This document shows, piece after piece, positions 44,063 to 56,780 of a DNA stretch of 64,000 bases. Positions within the stretch are counted from its first letter, which is position 1. The number at the start of each line of letters is the position of its first letter. Under the pieces are notes generated by a model, which had not been told where the DNA came from, made no database searches, and saw nothing but the letters and a program-made list of their open reading frames with translations. Source of the DNA: Gnetum montanum (lineage: Eukaryota > Streptophyta > Gnetopsida > Gnetales > Gnetaceae). The position numbers and the translations under genes are program-made. Location of the stretch: contig MNCI01000811.1 of assembly GCA_015680685.1 (NCBI GenBank), positions 507,828 to 571,827 of the forward strand, given 5' to 3'.

Positions 44063-46580
44063 ATAGGGTCATTCTTAGAAAATGCTCCACCAAAAGTTAA
44101 GACACAGTTGAAAAACTCTTCCATATGGCCAATCATGACTTTTAGTGGGGAGTGGTACATGGAAGAGACACATATCTTTTGGAATAGTAGAAAGGTAGGA
44201 GCCACTATGAGAATCAAGAACATTCATGTTTCCTACTTAGTAGAAGCTATTGCATAGGCTCTTGGTCTACTTGATTCTAGAACCTATCTGGTAGAGATCT
44301 TTATGCATGCAATCTTAGCAGTAAAAAGGAGGTGGACCTAGTGGTGTTATGGGGTTAATCATAAGAGTTTGTGGTGCTCACATTGGTGAAGCACATATAC
44401 TTCAAGATAGCAACTTATCAACTCAATCTAACCATGAGGCCTATCAAGGTGATTGCTTTGTCCACTTGTGCATCTGCTTCTTTGAGTAGGAAATTCCATG
44501 TAAACCTTCCACAACTAATCTATTTGGAGATGAAGAAGCATTTCAAGGAAAATGAACATGGAAGGAAAAACTTGCCCTTTCCATGCCTTATTAGGAAACT
44601 TTGTAAAAGGGCAGGGATAGTCTGCTATGTGAATGACATAATCAAGCATAATACCATTACCTCCTAGTCTAAGATGATGAAAGAAAAGATCCCTACCATG
44701 TCCAAAGAAGAGGAGTAGTAACCGCCACCTCCACCACCCACTTAGGAAACAATGCCAGAGGCTTTTGTATCCATTGAGTGCCTACATGAAATTTGAGAGC
44801 AAATTTTGCATGAGTGGGAGCAACAAGCAAGAAAAAGTGGTGGGGATCCATTTGTATACCATCCTGTAATGAGTCACCTCAATGAGGTAGCTTGAAAAAT
44901 TAGTTAGATGGAGGAAGGTGGACCAATATTTTTATCCCAAAGAGTGTAGCTACTTGCAAGGCTAAATCCTAGTGCTTGAGAGGTAATGTTATCTTTCTCG
45001 CAACAATAGCAATTCCCAGAGATCTTTGGGAATGTCACTACCTTTTCAATACACTTGAAGGAGGGTGAGGGGGCAACTTTCTTGGTGATGTAGCACCAAG
45101 GGTAGGAGATAGCAGAGGAAGTGATTGCTGATTAGATTATCGAAGTATTGAATGCATCTATGACATCTGTACTAGACATTTTTGCACTCAAAGATGTGTA
45201 GATGACTATAGGAACTATTAGCAGCTTATTGACTATAGCCCAGCATGAGGGATTGTTGGACTGACTAGTGGGAATCAAGCAATCAATTCTAGATATCTTT
45301 AATTTTCTAAACAACATCATCACAACTCAGTTGGAGCTAGTTGAAGCAAAGGGCACATACATCACTCTAAAAGGATAACTCAAAATTATTCAAGCACAAA
45401 ACCAACACTTGGCCATAGAGGTTGCTAAATTAAGAGTTAGCCTTACTAATCCTACACTCCTCAACTCTACACTAACAAGAGATGAAGCTTTTCAATAGTC
45501 TCAAGATAGAGTTAAATAGGTTGAGGTGGGGATGGTGATGGTTGTCTTTGACCAGTCTATGGCCAAGGCCAAGACATATTTTTTTCATAAGGACTTGGTC
45601 CAGATTCACCTAGAGAATGAGATGCTAACCATAGAGAATCATAGCCTATGAAATGTTGATGTGTAGAAACAATAGATGTAAGAATTCATTCATCAATAAT
45701 AGGAGCAACTAGCCAAGGTGAAAACTAAGCTTAGGAGATTGGTAGTAGAAAATAGAAATCTCTCTATGGAGGAAGTCCATGCCTTATGCCAAAAGTCTAT
45801 GATTGAGATTGTTGCCTAGAAGAATGAGGCTTTCAAATTTAAGAAATTCAAGAACCACTACAGAGATGAGGTTGGCTTATAGAAATAGGTTAATGAAAAA
45901 CACATTTAAATGACTAAGAAAAAAGTTAATGAGACCCTCTAGAAACTCCAACAAGGAAAAGAGGTATGACAACCTATCATTGATTGGATAGATGCCTTCA
46001 ATAAAGTGGAGATCTTCATGAAGGAGTTTCAAATCAAAGAGATGACAATATACATGGAGCTCAATCTTCGATATGCAAACCTGATAATGCTAACTGTTGG
46101 ATGGCTACATTCAGAGTTAGAGAAACAAGTGGCCAGCTTGTACTTGCTATACAAGGTAGAGTTTATGTACCACAAGGAAACCAAATAAAAGCTTGAGACT
46201 ACAAACACTAAACTCAAAGTTCTCAAGGCAAGATTCACTGATCAAAGCATAACTATTAAGAACTTGGCCAAAAGAGTGAATGATTACCAAGAACTATGGA
46301 ATGTAATCAAGATGTTCAACATCAAATGCAAATAATTTAATGCTTGGTTCATTAATGTAAAGGAGTTGTTTCCAAGTCCTTGGGATGTGCCCACACCATC
46401 CCACATTGGCAAAGCTGCATGGACCATGCACAATCCCAGGGGTAAGGAGGAGAAGTTGAAATCATTGTTTGGATGCTTTTTGCCTTCCATCAAAAGTTGC
46501 AACAATAGCAAGACAACCAAAAAAGCCTCAACCACCGCATGTGCTTGAAGTAGGAGAAGGTCGTTTGGAACCTTAGGAGC
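44063..46580 (+). pseudogene. Plant-transposon-domain ORF with coiled-coil tail (Athila additional ORF)
   Basis: The N-terminal part (44063-44667) contains LENAPPKVKTQLKNSS, FSGEWYMEE, then NLPQLIYLEMKKHFKENE and RKNLPFPCLIRKLCKRAGI. That last block is characteristic of the uncharacterised plant transposon domain found in ORFs downstream of pol in Athila-like elements. From about 45130 to 46330 the frames become heptad-like and charged, with no membrane segments (IIT.QLELVEAKGTYITL, AIEVAKLRV, EKQVASLYLLYKVEF), suggesting a coiled coil. Many stops. It may belong to Athila-1, or to the family B element whose LTR abuts it. Confidence 0.55.
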
Positions 46581-46828
46581 CTCCACTGCTTAGGACCATT
46601 TAATCTTTTTCACTATCTTCACATGTTCAAAGGGATTATATTTGTTAAATTTTTTCCTGGTGTTTAATTTTGTAGTCCTAAAAACCAAAATAATTTTATA
46701 ATGATTTTATATGTGTACACTTGGGCACTTAGTGTTTGTTTGTGTTTGTCATATGTCTATCGTTAGTTAATAATTCCATACCTTTCCAAATTTGTAAAGA
46801 AATCAAGGATGAGTTTTCATTTAGTCAT

Positions 46829-46835
46829 GGGGGAT
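46829..46835 (+). other. Athila-1 polypurine tract
   Basis: TTTAGTCATGGGGGAT lies directly before the 3' LTR. Athila-2 has TTTAGTCATGGGGATA in the same place on its own strand. Confidence 0.75.
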
Positions 46836-47665
46836 TGATGAATTGTAAATTGGTTGTGTTGATTGGGCCCCATTTATTAGGCCTCATCAACTAGGCCTCA
46901 TCGACTACACCCCATTGACATAGTGTCTATTGTTGCCTATAAATATGTGCTCACCTATCATACTTATGATAATCTTTGATATAGTGTAGCAAAGCTCTTG
47001 TAGTTTTTCTTCCCAAAAGATAGAATTTTTTTCCAAGTGCATGTAGTAGGAGTCATTGAGTGTACAAATTTTTATTCGAGCATTGTTGTACCTAATCACA
47101 ATAGTGTGTGTGAAAATAAAGACGAGCTTTCTGATAATTTCTCATGGATTCAATGTTTTCAATAATTTTATTTAATGATTTTAAGTAATTAAGCTAAATT
47201 TAGCTATATTAAATAGTGATTAATTAAGCATATAAGTACAACTACTTTGAGCATGTGTATAATGCTTGGTAATTCCAATAGCACTTAACGTTTGCTAACC
47301 TAGCAATGTTATACTTGTTCAAGATGTGTACAACAAGTGGGAACAAATGCTTATGTTAGGATTAATTAGGTGTAGCTAGGTAGATTAAATTAGCAATTAA
47401 ATTACTTCATTCTTTTCATCCTTTTATTTTAAGCACCTAAAACATAAAACATGAAAATAATAAAAATCATTTGCCTCAATTTCACTTAACTAGACCTTTG
47501 CTTATTAGTAGTGTAATTGGGAAGACAAAAAATGACTATCAAGGCTAGTTCCACTTCCTAGAGGCTAGTGTACCGAAAGACAAAGGGTCCATGAAATTTA
47601 ATTGGATCATGTGTAAATGCTTAGTGATTCTTATGGTTGGGTAGAGGGGTACTCGCCACTCATTA
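46836..47665 (+). repeat. Athila-1 3' LTR (family A)
   Basis: 830 bp, colinear with 16487-17351 throughout. TATA-like box at 46937-46946 and upstream ATTAGGCCTCATCAACTAGGCC boxes. It ends CACTCATTA and is followed by GAAGG. Confidence 0.82.
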
Positions 47666-50464
47666 GAAGGTTTCATTAGTATTCACATGACTTCAACACT
47701 AATGATATGATTGTTTTTTCAAGTCCCTTTTGCCTAGTTACATGAGCAAGGCTATTATTTGATACTATTTTTCATATAACTATGTAGTCAAAATAAATTA
47801 GTATTTACTAATGAAATTTATACTAGTAGAATTGAAAATGCTCACATGATTTCCATACAAATTATATGGCACAAGTAGTCATGGATACTTCCCTCCTTTT
47901 GGCTTGTCAGTAAAGCTTGTCTTGTTTTAGATCTTTTTCTTTATGTCTATTTCATCTAATTGAGTCTTTGGAGTTTGTGTCAAGTGAGTGGCTAATAAGT
48001 CTCAATTTCACATATTGGTCAGCTGAGTTAGTTTTTGATGATAATGGTTCAATTAGAGTTTCTACTATACTCACTAAAGTTTTGTGTGGCTGAATAATTA
48101 TGCAAATTAATAATTATAAACTTCTTTAAAAATCATATTTCGAAATTTTTATTTTTGATTATTCACACAAGAGTAACTTTGAGAGTTTTCACTTGCAACA
48201 TTTTCATTGACCAATGTATGTTTGATATTTTTTTTAATCATGTTTGGGTTAAAATTTTTTAGGTCTAATTTAACAAAAAATGTTTGTAAAAATTACTTTA
48301 TGGAAGAGAAATAACTATTGAAGAAAGATGATTTTTTTCTTTGCAAGAAGTTGTTAATATTATGTTTTTCTGCATATCTCTCTCTTCCATTAATAACCAT
48401 TTATCTAGTTTTTGTTATCTCTTAGTGTTTGTATTGCAAGTAAGAAACATTATTTAACAAGAAGAGTTATTTTTAAGTTCATGATTCTTTAAATAGTTTG
48501 TTAAGAATTGGGTCCTTTCTATGATGATGAGATTATGTATTTTCGCTAAGAATGAAATGGTAAATTTAGTATAGGCAAGTAAAGGATTTGAAAATTTCAA
48601 GCTAACACAAGAGTATTCACCTATTGAAAGTTTGTATGTAGGCTTTTACATACCTTTGAAGTATATTTAGATGTATACATGCATAAACATAATAATTATA
48701 TTTTAGGATGTTTTTTTGGTCATATAGCTAGCACAAAATTTTTTAAAATAATGTTAATTTGAGGCATTGAAAACTTTCTCTAACAAAGGTGTTATATTGT
48801 ATTTATATGTTCATAGAGAGGAAAATCATAATAGGCTAATAATAGGAGGAGATCTGGTAGAGTCTAGGAGCAAGAGCAAAGATATACATAGAGTAGAAAT
48901 CAACCTGCTTCTTAGTTTGTTGCATAGGATACTACAAGAGAACACCAGGAATATTAGTTTGCTTGGGAGAGAATAGAATGAGAGGAGTGGTAATGAAGAG
49001 AGTTGAAACTCAAACCAGTCCCCTTGTAGAGTCCAAGGAACTTCTGGTCATTGTTGTAGCTGGTTTGGCTTAATATCCTTACCAAGCTTATTTGACACTA
49101 TCTAGAGTTCATTATCACTAGAGGTCTTAATTATTATGAGGATGAGGCATGTAGGTTTTATATGGAACATCATTGAGAAGTACCAAGATCTAAGGTGATC
49201 TAGATAGGTGATTTCACTTTTACACTTATAAAGTAGATTTTGGGGTAGATACTCCATATGTTAGTTGGTCCACAGAGGGAGTATTTTGTGATAACCACTT
49301 GAGAGAAAAAAATACAACTATTTGGCAAGGTGTGAGATGTGGAGACTAATAAGACAAGATGATGTTACAAGAACTTCTCCCCAAAATAGAGAGTTCTTAT
49401 TAGGGCAATTCACATAAACCTCCTAGTTGTCACACATCATAATCATGTCATGTCCTTCCCCTTGATGGTCCTACTAGATGTAGAGGAAGATTGTTCATGA
49501 AACTATCCTCACATTATATTAAAGAGGATGAATATCTTCAAATGAGATGCAGCAATAGTTCCTTTCCCTTTAGCTATGTCTACTCTTTTCAAGCATTGGA
49601 AAATCCTAGCACTTGAGGTGGATGAAAAAGAAGTGTAGGTGTTTAGTGAGGATTAGTTGCCTCATTTGAGGCATGCTTTCTATACCTAGCAAGTTTCTAG
49701 GATATGTCTTGATGATCTAATCTAGCTCCTAGACCCATGTGTCCTTGAAGATGATGGAAAGGTTGGATGGGATGAGTATTATGGTCACATTGAACAAATG
49801 TAGGTTGTTCATGTCCATCCTAACTAGCAAAAATAGGAGTTTGGAGATGGAGTAGCCATTTTTCCTACTTAGAGGCAATGGAGGATGGGTTGATGGCACA
49901 CATGGATGCTATGAATTTAGACATGCATAAACATTTTGGATAGGTGAAGAGGAGACTTACCTACCTTACTTTGAATGCTCAAAAAATAGTGAAATACTCA
50001 TTTGAATACTTATAGGAATTGTGGGGATCCTCTAGTTTAAGGAATATGAAGAAGCTTCCTAACTCAGAATTGGTGGGCATGGCCATTCCAATCCATGACT
50101 TAGAGGTAGGACCATCAAGAACAGTTTGGATGGAAGAGCATCCAATCATTGAGGTCAATGATAGTAGCACAGAGATAGATTTTATGGAGATTGATGCTAC
50201 AAACCTAGTGGAAGGCACCCATGTAGCAAGATTTAGCTAGATCATTGAGTCTAAGGATAGAGTCATAGTTGATTTTGAATTTCCTTTTTGTTAACATTTT
50301 TGTATGTACTTTGTCTCTAGGTGGCACATTATTTAAAATAAATACTATGAAAAATGCATACATTTTATGTTAAATCTTATTGATCTTATTTACTTTGTCA
50401 TTCATTTAACATATTTTCATTTTAGTTTCATGAAATCATTAGAATATGCATCAAATGAATATTA
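47666..50464. other. Old AT-rich DNA, unassigned
   Basis: Plus-strand open stretches exist at 48767-48976 and 50019-50240 (ELVGMAIPIHDLEVGPSRTV), with decayed frames between them from 49000 to 50300 that look formerly coding but match nothing recognised. No LTR boundaries were seen. Confidence 0.4.
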
Positions 50465-50720
50465 AAACAATACTTGATTATAATCTTATTAAGATACCTA
50501 GAATTAATGCACATCCACATTTCATTGGTGTATTTCTTAGAAACTAATACTCTTGGTATTACCCATGGGAATATTGAATCTTTAAGAAAATCATTTAAGA
50601 GTAATTCACTAAGTTATCTTTGAAGCTCTTTCATGTAATGCAAAATCATTTACCAAATGCTTTCATTCGATATGGCTATTCCTAGTATGAAGTTGATTTG
50701 ATGCTACATAGACCTCATAG
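50465..50720 (-). pseudogene. Relic of a third Ty3/gypsy reverse transcriptase
   Basis: On the minus strand an uninterrupted line of similarity to the RT N-terminus can be read with few stops: HQINFILGIAIS (cf. H.IDLIPGA.LP), ELQR.LSELLLNDFLKDSI, PWVIPRVLVSKKYTNEMWM, then CINSRYLNKIIIKYCFN (cf. CVDYRALNKITIKYRFPIP). The pattern is that of chromovirus-type gypsy RT and differs from Athila and Tat. RT blocks after this are not recoverable. The longer this fragment has been here, the older the surrounding block. Confidence 0.7.
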
Positions 50721-53700
50721 AAGGAACCTCTTTGAATGTACCCTTGAACACATCAACAAACATTTATTCTCAAGGTTGTAATAGTAATAAAATTTGAGTT
50801 TCTTACTTCTTTTTACATGTTGCAAGTGTTAACTGAATTATGAATCCATTGCCACCTCTTTGATGATCTTCAACATATTCACATTCATTTAAATTTTCTT
50901 GTGAATGGAAGCTTTTTGATTCATCCATTTCCTTGTGAATAAAGGACAAGTTTGTAAAAACATAGGTAGAAAGGATAATAGTTAGAAATATGGAAAAAAA
51001 AAATGAAAAGGGAAAGTCGCCATCCATGTTACCTCAATTACTAATGCAAAAGGCTAAGAATTGAAGAGGATGCTACATGCTACATTGAATCATAATAAGA
51101 CTTAGAGGAAAATTTTACTTTCCTTTGTAACATCGTAGTCAATTTCCTTCGAGATCCCTAGTCAAATATTTGTTACTTTATCTTTCTTACTCCCATTGGA
51201 TGGCTCTATACCAACTTAGCAACATTTACAAAAAACACTGGATATGCAACATAAAAAATATAATCTAATAAGTTTGACCATTTTAAGAAGTTTAAAAAAC
51301 AAGATAATGAATATAGCAACATTGTATTATCTCTTTAAGTACTTTCTTAACACTTCCCTCCATTACTTTGGATAATGCCCAACTGTTTCTGAACTTAACA
51401 AAAAATAACTTTTAAAAGCTTAGAGACATTTTTTATTGCATTTAAACTTAGTTACATTATATGGTTAGTTATCAAAAGAGATGAAACTTTACTTTTATGC
51501 TTTTACATTTTCTTGTACCATGTTATTTTGCTTTGATAGAACCTTGTCATAAGAATTACTAATGGGTCAGCTAATAAAACATAAAAAATCTTAAATCAAA
51601 TATGGAATTCCATCATATGCATCAGCTCATTATTTGTTTCCCTCAAATTCAATAGCTACCTCCTCAAGAAATAAGTATATGACACTAACACTATCATCAC
51701 TTCAACACTTTTCACTAAGTTAATTTCAAATCTTTTTCAAAATGGTAAAATTATTATGAAGTTTTAGAAGAAACTAGTTTATTGTTGATTTATTCAAGAG
51801 CATATCTTCTCTAAACATTCTTCAATGATGGGATGATAGGGTAATTGTTGTTATAGCTGCAAATGCATTGCAAATTGGCTTGGATGATTTTTCTTTTTAA
51901 CACATAGAAAGAAAATTTTAAATAATGAAATATTTAGAGTAAAATGGATAATTATTTGGAATCTTATAGATCAAACAAAACTTTAGATTGAAGGTCTATC
52001 ATATTATCATTTACTCTAACAAAAAACATATAACAATTAAAAGCATCATCCTTATGGTACCAAACAAGTTTTGGTCTTAATTTACAACTGTATTTATTGA
52101 TAGTTTAAAGAATCTAGAAATTGAATTACATTATATAACAAATAATCTCTTCCCATCCTTTCAATACTAATCAATATACTATCTCAAGGAATTTTTTAGA
52201 ACCTGAACAAATTTGTGTAATTTATTTTCTTTCAAAATAAAGAGATTACATGTGCTACTAAAATAGGCCAAATGGGATATGCACCATGTTCTACCAGTTC
52301 ATATCAAAGCTTATCTAAATATTACAAAAACATCAACATTAAATTGCTGATATGTGGTTGTCCAACCTTTATTACACATATGTAATATGATTACCATCCT
52401 CCCAAACACTTGTACAAGAACAACCTCTCCTTATCATCCACCCTTGTTTCATCAAGTTATTTTTAGTAAAAACATTTTCTCTCCTTGCCATCTCAAGAAA
52501 TACATGGGATTTAATGTATAAGAACTACTATTTCCAATGTACAACTTCATATGCCTCTGCTACCTAATATGAATATTTATTTTTCCACAACCAAACCTCA
52601 TCATCTTGATGATTTCATAACTTAATCTTTGTTCCATATACGTACATTTTTATTTAATTTTCATATTGTTGATGAACCAAAAATGTGTGGTCATACTGAA
52701 TATCCTTTTTAGTATGGCAAAGATGAAAATATTGAGATGGATTTTGGATGAAAGATGAAGTAGATGTAGCAATGTTAAAGTTTGAAGGTGGCATTGATAT
52801 GTGATAAATGAAAGAGAAGGACTTGTTCAAAGGCACAATTTGAACTTGCAACCTATTGCATGCATGACAACAAGCTTCCTAATTAAGAAGCTCTCAATGG
52901 AAAAATTTAAGCCTTAAGCCTCTTTGGTTTGGACATCAAATCAAATTTCCAAATGTGATTTTAAAATTCATTGGTGAAAAGAAGTTACTTCATTAAAGTG
53001 TAAAGTAAACAAAAAAGAGGATGAAGAACAAAGACATTGGAGAGACTAATTAATGGATGATATGTAAGAACTATGAACACTTGTTGATATGACTCTTGAT
53101 TGATGCAAATGAATTCATTATAATAGTCCCACACTAGAATAAGTTTAGGATTTAGGATGACAGTGATAACATTTCAACGATAAAAACACCATTTTAAATA
53201 AAGCCCAACAAACTAGATGACCTAAGGTAAAGAAGCAAACCTAGAAGATTCACTACCTTGAAGCAACAAAGAATGAAGAAAGACATAGAACCAAATCTAA
53301 ATAGAGTGAATAAAGTTACAATGACTACAATTAAGATGGCTACATCTTGTCTACAATTTAAATTCTTTTCAAAAGTCCAAATCAACACAACATAATGTTG
53401 TCTACATACCAAATGAAACATAAATGGTGAATTCCAAATAGCTTGCATCATCAACAAACAAGAATTGTCCAAACCATGCTACACCATCTTTTAATTAAAC
53501 ACATGTTCTCATTGTAATCTTGTAACAAGAATGGTAGTAACACTCACCAATGTAATTTTGCGAGCACAATCAATTTACTCAATTGATAGCAGATCCATGA
53601 TGCAAAAGAAATAATTAAGGTATTTTGAAATGATACATCTTAATGTAGATAATGTAAGCTTGGTGGTAGTCTTAGTAAAGAAGGTAGTAAAGAGTGACGA

Positions 53701-53850
53701 CAAATTTTATGTTTCCAACTTGGTAGAAAAAAGTGTAGGTACATTGACTTAATAAAATAAGTAAACAAAATTGATTTCTCACTACAAAGACAAGTCAGAT
53801 AAAAAAATGTGTTATAACACACCTTAATATGATGGTTAATGTTTCTAATT
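50721..53850. other. Old AT-rich DNA, unassigned
   Basis: More than 3 kb with only short open frames in both directions. No LTR pair, tandem array, transposase block or RNA gene was seen. It presumably includes the upstream remains of the RT relic. Confidence 0.4.
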
Positions 53851-54720
53851 TGTTTCCTTATGAAAAATTTATGTTTCTTATTTTTCTAATCTTGCATACT
53901 TTAACTTGGAAAATGGATTAGTCTATCAATTTGTAAGATTAGTCTATCAATTATTCCACATTGATCAATTAATGTTTTGCAATCTACATAGGCACTGATT
54001 GCAAATGGTAAAATTTGATAGTAAAGTCAAACAACATATAACCATAATAGCTTTATATGACAATAGGGTGAGCAACAAATAGAAAATTTAAATTTCTAAA
54101 TAGAACATATGTAATAGAAACATCAAGCTCACTTGTTTCTTTATTCAAACACTTCTTCTCATGGATCATTTGTTCTTTGTTGTGTTCAATGGAAACAAAT
54201 AATCTTTTGGCTACTTTAGGTGTTGGCATTATATGTAGATATATTAGAGACATTTACAGTAATGACATTAAAGAGAAGTTTCAAGAACAAAGGAAGATAT
54301 AAAGAAAATATAGAAAGTGCACAACATCATACCATCATTAAGGCCTTTTATAATGTTTCTTCTATTAAGGTGAATGTTTTTGGAAACATCATTCTTAACT
54401 ACCAATGCATTTCCTAGCAAGACAAATTTATTATTTAGTGCTGTAATTTCATTACCCATTTTCTCATTCTGAATAATAAGTTTCTTCATTCAACTATTTT
54501 CATAAGCTACAAAATTATCTATTTTAGCCTTTAGTTGATTGTTTTCTTCTAATAAGTAGGACCTGTCAGATTTCAACTCCTCCACAACATTCCAAAATGT
54601 TGCATTCCTTTTAGAATACTTATGTAATGTCTCGATCACATTTTCTAACTTGTCCTCAATTACTTTAAGAGAACATTTGTTATGATGACACACATCTTAC
54701 AAAGATGGTTTATCATTTTC
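53851..54720 (-). pseudogene. Coiled-coil frame remnant
   Basis: Two adjacent minus-strand frames (54693-54490, 54489-54268) are continuous across a single stop. They read as a heptad-rich segment: LENVIETLHKYSKRN, then VVEELKSDRSYLLEENNQLK, then LKKLIIQNEKMGNEITALN. A preceding CHHNKC could be a remnant metal site. Such coils occur in retrotransposon gag linkers, but no family-specific motif is present. The stretch left of 54268 has nothing recognisable. Confidence 0.35.
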
Positions 54721-54892
54721 TTTCAAATCAATTGAGATCTTGAGTCTCTTAAATAATGATGCATTCTTGAAAATGCTTTATGGATTCAACTTTACTATAT
54801 CTTGAAGTTGAATTGGGACAACTTGTATATTCTTATTCTATAAATATTTATTAATTTACTTGGAAAACCAAGAGACTCTCTAGTATCATGTA

Positions 54893-55768
54893 TGATGAGC
54901 AGCGAGGTACCCCTATGCTCAACCATACGAATACAAGCATTTCACGCATGATCCGGTCGAATTCCAAGGACTAAGTGCTTATGCGCCCTTGTGGAACAAG
55001 GACGGGTTGGTTGATCATTGTCTTTCCAAACTTACTTGTATGTCATGATTATATGGTTAAGTAAGCTTGAGGCATATGATTTTTATAGCTTTTATGTTTT
55101 TATGTCCTATTGTTAATAAGGGAGGAGAGAGAGAGATAATTAAGTGACTAATTTAACCTAACTATTGATTAACTAGGATTGAAACTAATCCTAACACCAC
55201 TATCTATTCTCACTTGCCGTACACATCCTAAACTAGTGCAACACTACTGGGATTACCAAATGCTAATTGTTATTGGGTTACCAAGTGTTACACGCATGCT
55301 CGAAGTGATCGTACTATGTGTGCTAATAACAAAAATGTAAAGTGCATAAAATAAAATAAAATAAATTCAGAAGAAAACAAAATAAAGGAAATGAGTAAGA
55401 TAGCAAATCTCAAGTGTTGCAAGGATGAATCCAAGAGCTCATCTTTATTGTTGTACACAAGGTGTGCTCAGGTACAGAATGCTCAAATAAAGATCCATCC
55501 ACACTTAGACCTCCTACTATGAGCACTTGAAAATTACTTTAACTACAAAATTTATGCTACTTGACTCCTAAAAGACTTCTAAGAGACTTCCCTTGAAAGA
55601 CTTCCTTTCAAGACTTCCTCCCAAGACTTCCTAAATTGTGTGCCTGGGCACTATATTTATAGGCTTGGGAGCAACTACTCTAATAATTAGAGAAACTGCC
55701 ACTCTAATTTTAGAGAAACTACCACTCTAATAATTAGAATAAACCACTAGAGTAACCACTCTCATCAT
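54893..55768 (-). repeat. Athila-2 3' LTR (family A)
   Basis: 876 bp, plus-strand edges TGATGAGC and CTCTCATCA. It shares R-U5 with the LTR at 1-640 and with Athila-1, but its U3 (55664-55768) is unrelated to theirs. TATA-like box on the minus strand at 55651-55661. A purine-rich GTCATGGGGATA (minus strand, 55769-55780) abuts it. Confidence 0.8.
55673..55740. repeat. 23-bp U3 units with CTCTAATAATTAGAG
   Basis: Three tandem copies, AACTACTCTAATAATTAGAG, AACTGCCACTCTAATTTTAG and AACTACCACTCTAATAATTAG, each a near-palindrome. They lie just upstream of the TATA-like box in the LTR's own orientation. Confidence 0.75.
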
Positions 55769-55780
55769 ATCCCCATGACT

Positions 55781-56780
55781 AAATAAAAACTCGTCCTTGG
55801 ATTCCTTACAAAATATTGGGAAGGTATGGGATTATTGACTACTTGACAACTGATGGTGGAATGGGATAGGAGACTCAACATGCCCAGTGAACGGATCATT
55901 ACAACATTAGTGTTCATGACCATTGTGGTAAAAACTTGTATATAAAAGACATCCAAGCCTTTATTTGGTAGCTTGTAGAGAAAGAGAGAGAAAGAAAATG
56001 AAGCGTGTTGCCGCCAATGTTAAGATTACGGCTTCCGATGTTTATCTATAGCCACACCACTAGACTTGCTTCTTTCGTAAATGATCTAGTTTCCATCCAT
56101 CTTGAGTGCTTCCTCCAAGCCCAATCCATTGTTTCTATGATCACCATCTACACATACAACACAGTCACAAATGAGCAAGGATAGATAAACCATAATGTAG
56201 TTGATACCTTGCCTCGATATGAAGTGCATTGGCTGAGTTGTGATTATGGTGAAAACTAGTTCAAAGATTTATCATAGGTGACTACCCAAGGTGTAGGGGT
56301 TAGGTGAATAGTAAAATGGAGAAAATTGAAAAATTTGTGCTAGGGCCCCCATGACTAAGAGCAAACCTTCGATAGCTATAAGACGGAAAACTATGAGGAA
56401 TAAGAAAGATGGGAAAAATATCAACAGTAACGCCAATAAAATGGATGTCATGGATGGGGATGAAACAAGAAATGATTGATTGCAGGAAATTTTTAAGGGA
56501 AAGAAGTTAACAATTTCACCAAAAAGAAATGCTAATGGGTCCTCCCCAAAGTAGGCTCATGCCTTTTATGCCCTAACAAACCCACAAACCAAAGAGTTCG
56601 TAGGCTCTAGGAATGTCATTTGGAAGAAAGAGTTAAAAACTTACCCACAAGAATTCACCAAAGAAAAACAATGCATCAACCTAGAACAGACTAATGACAA
56701 AATCAGCAATGAGGTGGAAAATGGGAAGAAAGATGGAGAGGAGAGAATGGAATGGAATCCCAAGAGCAAAGTTGTGTAAA
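55781..56780. other. Athila-2 3' interior, unassigned part
   Basis: Contains a decayed plus-strand frame (about 55990-56765; a clear segment is NPQTKEFVGSRNVIWKKE) on the strand opposite to Athila-2. No family recognised. It may be a small insertion or an antisense shadow. Confidence 0.35.

Larger units (their letters stand above)
16487..47665 (+). mobile_element. Athila-1, Ty3/gypsy element carrying nested insertions
   Basis: Two similar direct LTRs begin TGATGAAT and end CTCATCA or CTCATTA (16487-17351, 46836-47665). The 5' LTR is followed at once by an Athila-type primer site. The 3' LTR is preceded by GGGGGAT. Flanking 5-mers are GAAAG and GAAGG (4 of 5). Gag, protease, RT and integrase remnants read on the plus strand and align with Athila-2. 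Removing Tat-1 leaves about 13.2 kb, and removing the family B LTR about 12.0 kb, a normal Athila size. All coding parts carry many stops. Confidence 0.8.
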
